Source: Symbiodinium natans (taxonomy: Eukaryota > Sar > Dinophyceae > Suessiales > Symbiodiniaceae). Taken from it: 64,000 bases of DNA. The notes under the pieces are model-generated. The model made no database searches. It was not told where the DNA came from and was given only the letters and a program-made list of their open reading frames with translations. The position numbers and the translations under genes were made by a program. Below, one piece after another: positions 28,835 to 39,064 of the stretch. The DNA is taken from positions 1 to 64,000 of the forward strand of contig CAJNDS010002361.1 in assembly GCA_905221605.1 (NCBI GenBank), read 5' to 3'. Position 1 is the stretch's first letter. Each line of letters opens with the position of its first letter.

Positions 28835-31684
28835 CGTAAGGTGGTTTCGGAGTTCCCCTTGCCCGATCAGGCAGTGTCTGAACCTGCCCTGCTCTCACTT
28901 CCGCCGGGGGCCCGCATCTTGCGTCGCTTGACACTGGGGGGCGACACCAGCCGACGCGAGCTGCGCCCTCGAGTTGCCGAACCGAGCCAGTCCCTCCGTG
29001 CGCTGTGTTCTGGGGACCCTGCTGAGCAATATGCCATGGCCTGCCTGCAAAAGCCAGAGATCATGATCTCCGACCTTACCCCTCTTTTTGACATGCTCCA
29101 CTCCGAACAAGCCGCGCGGGGATCCGGCTCTGACCGCGACTTCTCTTGGACGTCGGGTGCATACGCTCAAGGAGGGCTTGCAGGGGTCCGCAGACACACT
29201 AAGGAATTCCCGCTAACCAGCCGGCTTTTGTGCAGATTTGTTTCCGAACGTGCACCAGGACACCTTTTCTCCTGTGTACTCCTTGGTAGAGATTTGCAAG
29301 GGCCACCGCATGTTGACAAAAACAACCAAAAGGGTATTCCAAATTGCATCCTCAAACTAAGCGACTTTGAGGGAGGTGGCCTCTGGCTGCAGAATTCGTC
29401 TGGTGAGACGATGTGTCCCCATTCAAACTCACCACAGAACTGGGGTAATGTGATCGACTTTCAGAACGGACGAATCATTTTTGACCCACATGCACTCCAC
29501 TGTGCCATGCCCTGGACGGGTTTGCATCGCGACATCCTTGTGGCGTTCCACCCCAGGAATGTGTCAAAGCTCTCGACTAGCCAGCTCGAGGAGCTAACAG
29601 ATGTGGGTTTCCCCTTGGCTTCCGCCAGCCACATTGCAGCTGCCGAACGCCTGGACAGCGTGCCCCCTTCCTCACCGGCAGGGCCCGAGGAAGACGCCCC
29701 ATCTAAGTTAGACCCTGGCCTTTCCCATAGGACAGTAGTAGGCATACCCTGGCAGCCTGACGAGTTCATCCAACGTGCAGCCTGTGCAGTGCACCCACGT
29801 CACATGCTGAGTGGCTTGCCAGAACCCTTGCTGTGCACCTTGAATGCTTTGGCTTCGAACACCCCAGAGTGGATTGGGCGCACTCGCACTGAGGAGATGC
29901 GCAAGTGGATCAGTCGTGCAAGGGACCTAGAGGGCCAAGAGGCCGAGCTGAAAGAGACGATGAAGCCAAACTGCCGTGCTATCCTCAAGAGCAAACGGCT
30001 TCTTGTCTTTGAAGAGATGCTTCAAGCTTCGGGACATGAAGACGTAGCAATCGCCAGGGAAATGCGGTCAGGGTTCCAGCTAGGAGGAGCCATACCTAGG
30101 AGCGAAGCTTTCCGAGTGAGACGCCATTCCGCTTCCGTGACAATGGCAGACCTGCACCACCATGCGTCATCTCTGCGTCAGAGTATTCTGGGCTCGACCA
30201 AGAGCTCTGGAGACGAAACTCTGGACCGTGAGACCTATGAAGCAACGGTCCAAGAGGTGGCAAGAGGCTGGTTGGAAGGTCCGCTTCCCCTAAGCAGCCT
30301 TAGCGAAACTTCCCTGGTCACACGCCGCTTTGGAGTCATGCAGAAGGGGCAAATACGTCCTATCGACAACTACCTGGAGAGTGGAGTCAACAGCACTGCC
30401 AGCTCGGTCGATACGATCATTGTGCACACCGCAGACTGCATCGCCGCGGGACTGGGCCACAGGATGAGCCAGGACAAATCCTGCCGTACGCACCAGCTGC
30501 AGGTCCGATCATGGGATCTGCACAAAGCATATAAAAACCTGCCCCTAGCAGATGAAGTACTTGATGACTCCTTCCTGTGCGTGTACAACCCGGCGACGCA
30601 GGCAGCTGAGCTCTTCAAGCAAAGGGTGTTGCCCTTTGGATCTCGGCACTCGGTCCACAGCTTTTGCAGGGTGTCCTTAGGGATATGGAGGATTGCAGTA
30701 ACAACACTGCTGATGCACCTGAGCGTCTATTTCGATGACTTCGTCGGTGCGGAGATCGAACCCTTGTCAAAGATCTATGAGATGTGCTTGGACATGCTTT
30801 TCAAAGTCCTTGGCTGGGGAACATCGAAAAACAAGGAGCATCCATTTGGGACGCTTGCTAAAGTCTTGGGCCTCGAGATCAACCTTCGTGACGCAAAACT
30901 CGGGTGGGTCTACCTTTCTAATACTCCGGAGCGGCAAAAAGAGGTGTTCGACTTCGTGAGCGAAATTCTCGATCAAGGCTTCCTAAAGAAGAAGGATGGC
31001 GAGAAACTTCGTGGTCGTCTTCAGTTTGCCGAATGCCAAATCTCGGGAAGAGGTGCCGGGATGGCATACAAGAAACTTACCGGCTTCATCAGGGATGGTG
31101 CAGGCTACCTTGATGACGAAGCTCGAAGTACACTTCTGACTTTGCGTGACAGAATCCTTCATGCTCCAAGCAGGTGTGTTTCACAGAACCTCTGCAACAC
31201 GATGCATTTATACGTGGATGCCAGCTGTGAGAAGCGGAAGGTGGGGCTTGGTGGCGTGCTTGTCAACGAGACTGGAACTAAAATTGGGTATTTCAGCGAA
31301 TGGGCTAGTGATGGCGTGGTGGCTCGAATGAACCCAGCCAGTGGAAATCCAATCTTTGAGTTTGAATGTCTCGCGATTCTTATGGGCCTCCGGACCTGGG
31401 CACCACTGATAAAGAACTGCAATCTGGTGATCTTCACAGACAACGATGCGGCTCTTGCGTGCATGATTCGTGGAATGTCGGACAATGACTATGGCGGGAA
31501 GATCGTAACCTGCGTCCATGAACTCAGTGACGAGATGGTGTGCAACGCGTGGTACGAGCGTGTCAACACCACTTCGAACATAGCAGATGGCCCATCACGA
31601 GGCGCCAGAGACGAATCGTGGGGACCAAGATTTGAGATAGACGTGGATGCCATAGTAGACACTGCCTTGAGCGCTTGGGGGTGA
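28835..31684 (+). CDS. pol: Element E Pol: 2OG oxygenase-like, RT, RNase H (no methyltransferase)
   Basis: The open frame begins at a GTG at 28832 at the edge of A1; the first ATG is 29036 (MACLQKPEIMIS). The oxygenase-like domain has LQGPPHVDKNNQKG (His-x-Asp), SDFEGGGLWLQ and FDPHALHCAMPWTGLHRDILVAF. The methyltransferase-like segment is absent: after AFHPRN and a short linker comes the pre-RT helical region (GIPWQPDEFIQRA). RT: SWDLHKAYKNLPL and VYFDDFVGA near 30728-30750. RNase H: LYVDASCEKRKVG, FEFECLAILMG, IFTDNDAAL, SNIADGPSRG. All catalytic residues look intact. Ends TGA at 31682-31684 inside B1. Confidence 0.88.
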   Translation, partial: RKVVSEFPLPDQAVSEPALLSLPPGARILRRLTLGGDTSRRELRPRVAEPSQSLRALCSGDPAEQYAMACLQKPEIMISDLTPLFDMLHSEQAARGSGSDRDFSWTSGAYAQGGLAGVRRHTKEFPLTSRLLCRFVSERAPGHLFSCVLLGRDLQGPPHVDKNNQKGIPNCILKLSDFEGGGLWLQNSSGETMCPHSNSPQNWGNVIDFQNGRIIFDPHALHCAMPWTGLHRDILVAFHPRNVSKLSTSQLEELTDVGFPLASASHIAAAERLDSVPPSSPAGPEEDAPSKLDPGLSHRTVVGIPWQPDEFIQRAACAVHPRHMLSGLPEPLLCTLNALASNTPEWIGRTRTEEMRKWISRARDLEGQEAELKETMKPNCRAILKSKRLLVFEEMLQASGHEDVAIAREMRSGFQLGGAIPRSEAFRVRRHSASVTMADLHHHASSLRQSILGSTKSSGDETLDRETYEATVQEVARGWLEGPLPLSSLSETSLVTRRFGVMQKGQIRPIDNYLESGVNSTASSVDTIIVHTADCIAAGLGHRMSQDKSCRTHQLQVRSWDLHKAYKNLPLADEVLDDSFLCVYNPATQAAELFKQRVLPFGSRHSVHSFCRVSLGIWRIAVTTLLMHLSVYFDDFVGAEIEPLSKIYEMCLDMLFKVLGWGTSKNKEHPFGTLAKVLGLEINLRDAKLGWVYLSNTPERQKEVFDFVSEILDQGFLKKKDGEKLRGRLQFAECQISGRGAGMAYKKLTGFIRDGAGYLDDEARSTLLTLRDRILHAPSRCVSQNLCNTMHLYVDASCEKRKVGLGGVLVNETGTKIGYFSEWASDGVVARMNPASGNPIFEFECLAILMGLRTWAPLIKNCNLVIFTDNDAALACMIRGMSDNDYGGKIVTCVHELSDEMVCNAWYERVNTTSNIADGPSRGARDESWGPRFEIDVDAIVDTALSAWG

Positions 31685-31924
31685 ATCGAAGGCAGTGCAA
31701 CTCTTGCACAGCAATCGTGGATTGCAGCATCCTCGGGGATGTAGTCTTGTATACCCAAGGGTATACATCTTCGCCTTCACTCTTTTGCACAAATCTCCCC
31801 AGCGTTCGCCTAGCGGCTGAAAACGAAAGAGCGGTGTTACTTCCATTCGACATGCAAGATGTGTGCTGACATGCTCTCACTAAGATGCATCGAGCAAACC
31901 CTTGACACATAACACGAAATAAGG
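31677..31924 (+). repeat. Element E split repeat B1
   Basis: 248 bases matching 32202-32449 (offset 525). Contains a short palindrome-like TATACCCAAGGGTATA. Confidence 0.95.
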
Positions 31925-32157
31925 CAACTATCCATCGTGATGGAGAGGACCTTATTTTGTGTTCATGTGCAGCAAAAATAAATGTTCTTTTATTTTTGCG
32001 GTTTGCCCGAATCTTGCCCGATTTACGAGTTCACTACAACAATCCACGAGTACAGACCATGTTCCAAATTTTTAGACTTCATGTCTGAACATGACTCACG
32101 TTCTTTGACATTCCATGTGTTTGAAGCAGTGCGTTGCCTGCATGCAAGGTCTGAGTG
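31921..32157 (+). repeat. Element E split repeat A2
   Basis: Shares AAGG with the end of B1, marking the circle junction. Confidence 0.95.
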
Positions 32158-32173
32158 GCTCAGACACAGAGTT

Positions 32174-32203
32174 TCATTTTTGAATCCCCACCCACCCGCC
32201 CGG
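32174..32203 (+). promoter_or_regulatory. Element E A2/B2 boundary signature
   Basis: TTTCATTTTTGAATCCCC followed by CCC runs, leading into the G-run that opens B2. Confidence 0.55.
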
Positions 32204-32449
32204 GGGTGAATCGAAGGCAGTGCAACTCTTGCACAGCAATCGTGGATTGCAGCATCCTCGGGGATGTAGTCTTGTATACCCAAGGGTATACATCTTCGCC
32301 TTCACTCTTTTGCACAAATCTCCCCAGCGTTCGCCTAGCGGCTGAAAACGAAAGAGCGGTGTTACTTCCATTCGACATGCAAGATGTGTGCTGACATGCT
32401 CTCACTAAGATGCATCGAGCAAACCCTTGACACATAACACGAAATAAGG
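32202..32449 (+). repeat. Element E split repeat B2
   Basis: Outer copy of B1; element C coding resumes at 32450. Confidence 0.95.
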
Positions 32450-34817
32450 AATTCTGGAGAGCGGGCGCTCGGGTCCAGAACTCCTGCTCATCAAGCTCTG
32501 CAGGGCGCACGCCAGGCTCAAAGACTCCTGTCGCAGGAAGATAGCCGGTTATGCGAAAACCATCCGCAAGGTCCCGATAGATGGCCTCATCCGGCCAACC
32601 CAAAGACCGTCCAATTTTCTCGAGTAGGGCCAGCCTCTTTCCTCTGAGGACGGCTGCGACATCCTTGTGCATCGAGGCAAAAAGTTTTGCATTTTCCGAC
32701 TCAAGCTCTTTAGCCCAAGCTCGCCATTGCCGAAGCTTGAGCAACCTAGAACGGAGGACTGCTACAGGCCCACCCGTCAAAGTCTTAAAGAGTACACGCA
32801 GAAGGTCATCAGGCACGGCCCGAGCCAGGTCAAAAGGATGCTGCAGGGAAAGAGCATGATGCACATACTGCAACGGCTCACGGTACACACCAAAGGTAAC
32901 GTACGACGGCCCTGGGAAGTCAGGAAGAGCGACTCCCCCCCTTTCAAGTGACTGTCGCAGGAAACGGCTGCCGGCCGGCACACCCAGCCAAGGATCTGAC
33001 AGGCAACGCTTAGCATTGAGCGGCGGCGGCATCTCAGAAAAGACAGTGACAGTGTAGCTGTACTCGGGTATGAGCGGCGGAAAGCGGCGCCCGCGTGGCT
33101 GCACGTGGTTGGCTGCACGCGCGGAAGCATGGGCAGAAAGGGCATCGGGATCAGGGCCCAACCCAGACGCTGAAGCTGAGGCCGCAACCGCCGCCACGAA
33201 CCGCTGGCAGAAAAGGAGCGGGTAGGCCGCCTCACGGGCGGTGGCAAACTCGCCGTTTTGGACTTGCCAGGGCTGATGCTCCGCACAACCTGGGCATGGC
33301 CCACTAAGGACCCCCAAACCTGGCACGTTGGTGAGAAGGCCCGTAGCCTTGCGCCTGTTGGAGCCATGCCTGCAAAGGTCAAAAGCAACGAAAGTGCAGC
33401 GCTGCATCAAAGAGGCAAAAGGCGGCAACATCCAAAGCCATGAATGCAGAGGGTTCTCCACTGAGACGCCGATCTGAGGAAAAGAAGCCAGAATAAATTC
33501 GAAGAAAGCAGCAGCGCCCTCGTAGATTGCATTGGCACTTTGGACACGAGCGTGGTCAGTAGGTGAGAGCCCTGGAAGACCCCAGACATGATGGAGGTCG
33601 CGCAGAGGGGGGGGCCCAGGTGACAAGTCGCGGGCGCGGCTGCATGTGCCGCACGGCACGGCAATATGCACATGAGCCACGGCTTGGGATGACAAGACGC
33701 CACGAAGGAACTCCCAGGAGGAGGGGCTGCGGAGATCCAGCTGCAGAACATGCACATGCGGCTTAAAGCGATTGCCATGATGGTCAACAGCCAACATCCG
33801 AAAACCAGCCTCCGCGGCCTGCTGTGACAGCAGGGCAGTACCGGCGCAAAGCTCGATGAACAAAGGCGGCGTGCCGACTGGAGTTGGGGAGACTAGGGGA
33901 CCCGGCAAACCAGAGGGAGGCGACCTAGTCCTAGAACCCGAACCGGCCACAACAGCGGAAGTGGGAGCAGGAGAGCGCGAGCGTCGCGCATTCTCAGGTG
34001 CATCAGCGGTCTGGGGGAGCGGAGGGAGGGGGAAACCCAAGGCAACGAGTTTGGCACGATCGTCAGGCAGGAGCCGGTGGCAGGAGGCAGGAGTGAAACC
34101 CACCAAGACAAGCCTGCGCCCCGTCCAGGGCAGGACTTTATGCCACAGGCGATAGGCGTCGAAGGTAACGGCACCATGCTCCCAGGACAAAGGGCCACCT
34201 TGGACGGTGTGGCCAGCACAAGGGAGGCTTTCACTACCACAACCCTCGACCCAAAGCAGACCACCTTGGAAGACGGTCAAAGGCGCAACGGTGTTAGGCA
34301 CAGGATGGTTACGCACATCCTTATGGAATGGAGCGTCGTCAGCATCCAGGAGAACAATGGCTGAGAAAATGGAATCTGGGCACAGCAGGCGCAGCCAGGC
34401 AGTCAAGGCAAAAACACAGAAAGGGAAAACCAGGGTATTCTTACGAAACCCAACCAGTGCACCCTGACCATAAGCCCCGGCAGCGAAAGCACGACCAGTC
34501 TCGGCCCGCGGCGAAGGCTCGAAGGGGAGCAAGTCCACCATCTCGACGATTTTTGAGCGGACCAGGGTGCGCTCTTGAAGCATGGAAAAAGCCAAAATCT
34601 CTGCAGGATGCACCGGTGCGGGGTATGCGTGCATCAAGGCCTCGAAACCAGACAAAATGCAATCTGTACATGACAAGGTCTCAGGCAAATTGAGGGCAGT
34701 CGGGGAGTGGCGGGACATGGAATCAGCGCCGGCATCGCAAACGCTGTCGGGAGTCTTTGCAGGAACAGGGGGCTCCCGTACAGGATCAGGCGACACAGGC
34801 TGCCCCGCCCCGGACTG
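32450..34817 (-). CDS. pol: Element C Pol 5' half: 2OG oxygenase-like and methyltransferase-like domains
   Basis: Begins right after the Gag-end TGA (34818-34820) in the same frame; an ATG occurs about 26 codons after the GTG at 34796 (MSRHSPTAL). Oxygenase-like: DADDAPFHKDVRNH (His-x-Asp) and RLWHKVLPWTGRRLVLVGF. Methyltransferase-like: LFIELCAGTALLSQQA (motif I), LAVDHHGN (motif II), IAVPCGTCSRARDL (motif IV, Pro-Cys kept) and VENPLHSWLW (motif VI), then FDLCRHGSNRRKATG. A helical pre-RT linker leads to QEFWTRAPALQNS, where element E cuts the gene. Beyond 32450 the open frame runs into E and is not real. Confidence 0.88.
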
Positions 34818-36025
34818 TCAGGCCTCGGCACCCATGGCCGCCGGCTTGTTGGGGCAGTCCAGGGCAGACTGACAGCGCAGATATGAAGGCCTTTCCGGCA
34901 ACGGCCTCGGGTGACCGTTTCACGGCACTTCTTGAGGTTATAATCGAAACATATGGGCTCGTTGTTATTGGTGCAGGAACGGCAGCCCTGGAGCCCGAAG
35001 GGCATTCGAACGCCCTTGCCAGCGCCCTTGCGACCTCCCTTCTGGCTTCTCCCACGACCTCGGCCTCTTGGGTAAGGGCCGCCACGATCAGCACTCTCGT
35101 TGGGGGGAGACGGCCCACTCTGGGCCTTGGGAAGGGGCTGCAACAGGTGAAGGACTTCCGAAGCTTGGGTGCACTCAACAAAGATCAGGTCAAGCGGCCG
35201 CTTGCCTGTGGCATTCAGTTGGATACCGGTCCTTGTTCGGTCCGCAAGGAGCATGAAAAGGCGGCGATCAGCAGCCTGCAGCTGCTGGAAAGTGGGTTGC
35301 AAGTGGCCCGCGAGCACAGGGTCCAAACGGGCACTTTGCAGGCGCTCGCTCCAGCGCGCATGCAGGTTATAGTCGAGGAGGTTTGCCATCTCAAAGGCCA
35401 CCGCTCTGCGAGTCATGGCAAGAAGGAGTAGAAGCTCAGTCGAAGTATCGGCTATTGCCGGGGAGGACTTTTCGGTCCGCAACATGCCGGCCGCATCAAC
35501 AGAAAGGACTTTCTCCCGCTTGGCGCTCAGCGTCTGCTCCTGCTCCTTACTCGTCAGGCGGTCCCACTCCACATAAAGAAGCTTGTTGTTCTCATACATT
35601 GAAACACACAGATCAAGCAATGAATCAGACGGTTCAGTGCGGTTTCTAATGTCAAGACCTGGAAGTCGCTTCACAATGGCGGAATGCCTCTCAGCCCTTT
35701 CCGGGACCGAGAGCTTTCGAGGTGCACTCTCCTCCGTTTGGCTCACCAAACCTTTCATCTCATGAGTCGTAACTGAGAAAGACTCGTGAAAGAGCCGTCG
35801 GAAAGAGGCCTTTTGCCCCAAGGTCGGCTCTTTTCCCAACGCAGTTGACAGGGCTAAGATGAGACTGCCATCGTCACCAGCGCCTGGGGTATAGGCACTG
35901 CAGAAAGCGACCTTCGCCAAGGTTGTGAGGCCGGCAGCGACAAGACTCTCCGTCTCGGCTTCATCAAGTCCACATGCTGCGCATCGGGCTCGGAACACTG
36001 GAGTGGATTCCGAATAGGCCGCCAT
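34818..36025 (-). pseudogene. gag: Element C Gag-like protein with a frameshift in the zinc finger
   Basis: The start at 36025 (MAAYSESTPVFRAR) aligns with the Gag starts of A and B, although the open frame extends upstream to 36130. Features: GLDEAETESLVAAGLTT, QLQAADRRLFMLL, an Arg/Gly-rich stretch (RGGPYPRGRGRGR) and PICFDYNLKKCRE, CRKGLHICA. Just after HICA the Gag frame runs into an unlikely tail to 34634. In the next frame one reads LDCPNKPAAMGAEA and then TGA CAG, which restores the position and context of the Gag stop seen in element B. I infer a one-base indel near 34870-34880. Confidence 0.8.
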
Positions 36026-36130
36026 GGTGCACACAACCGCACCTTCTTGAACCTTAAACGGCTCCACCTCAAGGCAGCAGTAAGCTTTCCCAGACATGTC
36101 TGCGGAACAGCAACGAGAACTGCACTCCAA

Positions 36131-36720
36131 GCCTCAAGAGGGCAGCTGAGAGCTGCACACTCACCTCTGAGCCCGCGTAGAGGTCGCGCACGTTTTCAGC
36201 TAAGAGCTGTCGCCCACTAAGAGTGAGCGTCACATTGCACACAGCAAAAAGATATGAAACTGTCGCTGGCATAACAGCATTAAAAGTAAGAGAAGAGAAC
36301 TCATCATGGCATAACAGGCGGTGCATGTACCAGCTGAGAGCTGGGCGTTAAGCAAGTGCATGTCAGCTCAGAGCTGGCATAAATCCATGTAAGCAAGTAG
36401 CGCCACCAAGAGTGGGCTTTCAGGGGCATGGAGCACGTGCATGTCAGCTTAGAGCTGCCAAACCACCACTAAGAGTGGCGGTAAACCAACATATAGCACG
36501 ATCGAGTGCATGTCAGCTCCGAGCTGGGCGTAAAGCACGTGCACAGCGGCTTAGAGCCTCCAGATTGCACCACTAAGAGTGGGCTTTCAAGGACATTGAG
36601 CACGTGCATGTCAGCTTAGAGCTGCCACTCCACCGCGAAGAATGGCAGAGAATGGACATAAAACACGTGCATGTCAGCTCAGAGCTGGCTTCGCCCCCCC
36701 CCACTAAGAGTGGGTTATAA
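36131..36720 (-). repeat. Array of short hairpins between element C YR and Gag
   Basis: About ten copies of CAGCTNNGAGCTG (plus strand near 36143, 36198, 36331, 36364, 36444, 36513, 36546, 36612, 36675) alternate with about six of CCACTAAGAGTGG (near 36213, 36403, 36466, 36570, 36701). Each is a 5-base stem with a 3-base loop. The copy at 36546 reads GGCT-TAG-AGCC, a paired change that keeps the stem. GCACGTGCATG precedes several units. It sits just upstream of Gag on the element strand, where a promoter or RNA-level control would act. Such an array is not seen in A or B. Confidence 0.75.
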
Positions 36721-36800
36721 AACTGATGCAATAAGCCCACAGGTCGAACTTCATTTGTACGACGCGCCGCGATCCATTCACATCTCTCTAGGCACAGCCG

Positions 36801-38663
36801 CTAGCGCACAAAACGTCTGAAACACTGTTTACACCTGGGGTGAAGCACTACAGGCCTTCCCTCGCAACTCTCATACGTTGCGTTGATCGGCCTTCCACAA
36901 ATCAAAATTTCGCCGCCCTCCTCAGCGGCGACGTGGATGACCCTCGACACCAAGTTGCGTACATAAACCCCACTCACAGGCAGCAGCGACTCGTCGACTC
37001 TCCCGGTCCAGCGTCCCACGAGCTGGTTGGCACAATCTTCATCTAACCTGCGATCAGGGGTCTCGTCATCCTCGCTGCCCTCCGAAGACGACACAGCTCC
37101 GTCCTCGCCACAGTCATCTTCATCCTCGGGAAAAGGCTGTTCTTCGCCATCAGCCACCCTGAACTTGCGACCTCTCGGGGCATCAGGATCAAAATCGCCC
37201 TTCCGGACCCACAGGAGCATCCTCGACATCTCCCGGAGAGGTTGAGCCTGCGCGTCGGCCTCATACAGGATCTCGGTTCCTACACCTGCAGCTCTGGACA
37301 CATGATAGCCCAAAATGCAACGGATATCTCTCGCAAGCCCAAACTGCGACGACCAAGCAAGAAGTGTGCGTTTGCAGGAATGCGTCCCATAACTGCCGTA
37401 GGAATCGCTGCCAAAATCGAGCAATGACTTCAGCCACACATTCGCCATATCACACGGCAAAGGCACCTTAGCCCAAGTCCCGTCTGACCTGGCCAGCGGA
37501 AGAAGCGGGCACTCTTGATCTGGGCCTAGACCTTCGGACTCCAAAAGCTCAAACCAAGTCACTCCCCATGGACGTTCGTCATCAAGCAACACAACAGGAG
37601 CAGCCATGGGCAGCATGCGAGTCTTGCGCTCAAGTGAGGTCGAACTCTTTGTGCGCGACGCAACAGCAGTGATGTACTTTGCCCCGCGCGGGAGCCTGAG
37701 CTCGGTCACCCTCTGGGCGTCCGAGAAGCGGCCCCTGCTGCCTATCATAAAGAGGAAGAAACCTGCAGCCACTCTGTCCGCCGTCGAGCGGCGTAACTGA
37801 CCTGAAAGTATCGCCTCCAGCTTCCTGACTTGTGCACATGTGAAGGGGAGTCTTTGCTTCAATGGCCTCTTGAGTTGATAGGTCCTCGCAGAAAGGCCCG
37901 TGATTCGATGCGAACAAAGGACCTCATCGGCCGAAGGCATCCCCAGAACGAACTTCGCAAATGCGACGGAGGAAAGGAAACTGCGAAATGCGGTTGGAGC
38001 AGCCGTGGCGCGGTTTGTGTCCATGTACAGGTAAACGGCTGCCTCGACCAAAGGGAACGGTAGCATATTCCTTCCCCGCGTCCAAACCACAAACCGCAAG
38101 AGGTGTGAGGCCCTATTATTCACAGTGGCTGTCGCCTTTGCTGAAAGGGCATCTGCGACGCTATCGGAAAGCGTGCCAACACAGTGACCTGCGACCTTGC
38201 CTTGATACCAGTTGCGAGCGACACCAAAAGACATGGGATCACACGCAACAACGGAAATCCACTTGCTCACTGCAAGATGCCGCTCCTCGTTCTGCAATTG
38301 CAGCCAAGTTTTAGTTTCCAGCTTAGTCTTTACAAATTTGTAAGGGACATTCTGAACAAAACACGGCCGTTTAAGCTTCTGCCGAACCGGGGGAGTTTCG
38401 GCTGGCACGCTTGATGGAGTGGGACTCGCAAAAGTCGGCAACACTGTCGCCAAGGGCTTCAAGGGCTTGGGCGTGGGATCATAGGCCAAAAGACCCACAT
38501 CCCAGGGCATTTTCCACAGCGAACGACCCGAAGCCGTGCAGGACAGGACATGCAAAGCTTGCCGGGTGTCCTGGCTCAAGCTCTCGTGACCTGACAAGGC
38601 ATGAGACGGGGCAGGAACAGGCTGATCGTCACTCCCCACTTCACTATCATCAGAAACCGGCAT
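36801..38663 (-). CDS. Element C tyrosine recombinase
   Basis: ATG at 38663 (MPVSDDSEVGSDD). Counting from 38666: acidic N-terminus, core-binding-like domain (ASHLLRFVVWTRGRN, FRSFLSSVAFAKFV), Arg313 (GSRGRFSDAQRV), a Lys in SRTKSSTSLERKTR, His429 with Lys432 (GTHSCKRTLLAWSS), His455 (ILGYHVSRAAG) and Tyr468 (EILYEADAQ). The C-terminal module reads VIHVAAEEGGEILICGRP and then PRCKQCFRRF. The frame is intact over 620 residues. As in A and B, the gene precedes Gag. Confidence 0.9.
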   Translation of the reverse strand: MPVSDDSEVGSDDQPVPAPSHALSGHESLSQDTRQALHVLSCTASGRSLWKMPWDVGLLAYDPTPKPLKPLATVLPTFASPTPSSVPAETPPVRQKLKRPCFVQNVPYKFVKTKLETKTWLQLQNEERHLAVSKWISVVACDPMSFGVARNWYQGKVAGHCVGTLSDSVADALSAKATATVNNRASHLLRFVVWTRGRNMLPFPLVEAAVYLYMDTNRATAAPTAFRSFLSSVAFAKFVLGMPSADEVLCSHRITGLSARTYQLKRPLKQRLPFTCAQVRKLEAILSGQLRRSTADRVAAGFFLFMIGSRGRFSDAQRVTELRLPRGAKYITAVASRTKSSTSLERKTRMLPMAAPVVLLDDERPWGVTWFELLESEGLGPDQECPLLPLARSDGTWAKVPLPCDMANVWLKSLLDFGSDSYGSYGTHSCKRTLLAWSSQFGLARDIRCILGYHVSRAAGVGTEILYEADAQAQPLREMSRMLLWVRKGDFDPDAPRGRKFRVADGEEQPFPEDEDDCGEDGAVSSSEGSEDDETPDRRLDEDCANQLVGRWTGRVDESLLPVSGVYVRNLVSRVIHVAAEEGGEILICGRPINATYESCEGRPVVLHPRCKQCFRRFVR

Positions 38664-38666
38664 CAC

Positions 38667-39064
38667 AGGCGCACAGGCAGGGCGTGCAAAAGGCCGCGCA
38701 ACAGGAAGCTCAAGTGTTGAACCAAGGCCTGCAGAAACTGGCTGATAGCAGCAAGGCGGGTGGAGCCCTGTTCAAGCTGATCAGCGTTATCCTGCACACG
38801 GGACTGCAAGGCGACCACGCGATCCTCAAGGCTGACCAAACGGTGTTGAACACTGCGCAGATGACGCCCGAGCAGGGCCACGTCACGGCTCAAGGATGCA
38901 AGGCGAACCTCAACAGGCACAGCCTGGGCAGCTGCGGCAGGAGGCTCAGAGGCCTCGAGATCCATCTGCCGGCCCTGCGGGCCGGCGTGCACGAGCCCTA
39001 GCGGCAAACTCGGTTTACTGGGGGACTGGGACCTCTAGCACAGCACTAGTACGGCCCCGAACCC
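38667..39064 (-). other. Element C leader
   Basis: About 400 bases between A1 and YR. A frame open on this strand (39007-38663) encodes a helical stretch (VALLGRHLRSVQHRLVSLED) but has no known relatives; it may be leader or a small upstream ORF. Confidence 0.4.

Larger units (their letters stand above)
28598..32449 (+). mobile_element. Element E: compact YR-type element lacking YR and Gag
   Basis: 3,852 bases with full split repeats: A1 28598-28834, B1 31677-31924, A2 31921-32157, B2 32202-32449. Only Pol lies between. B1 and A2 overlap by AAGG, the element starts with AAGG and ends with AAGG, and the empty target site in C would contain a single AAGG. That is what strand exchange over a short shared core would leave. 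With no recombinase or Gag, it must use proteins from a relative, so I call it non-autonomous. Repeats are near-identical, so it moved recently. Confidence 0.9.

Noticed and set aside
32160-32449. C-terminal extension of the element C Pol frame
   Set aside because: It enters element E repeat B2; the real continuation is at 28597 and below.
34634-34817. C-terminal tail of the element C Gag frame overlapping Pol
   Set aside because: Low resemblance to the other Gag tails; a one-base shift restores the Cys-rich end and the TGA CAG stop.
36131-36720. CRISPR array in the hairpin region
   Set aside because: Repeats are 13 bases, irregularly spaced and of two alternating kinds with no cas genes.
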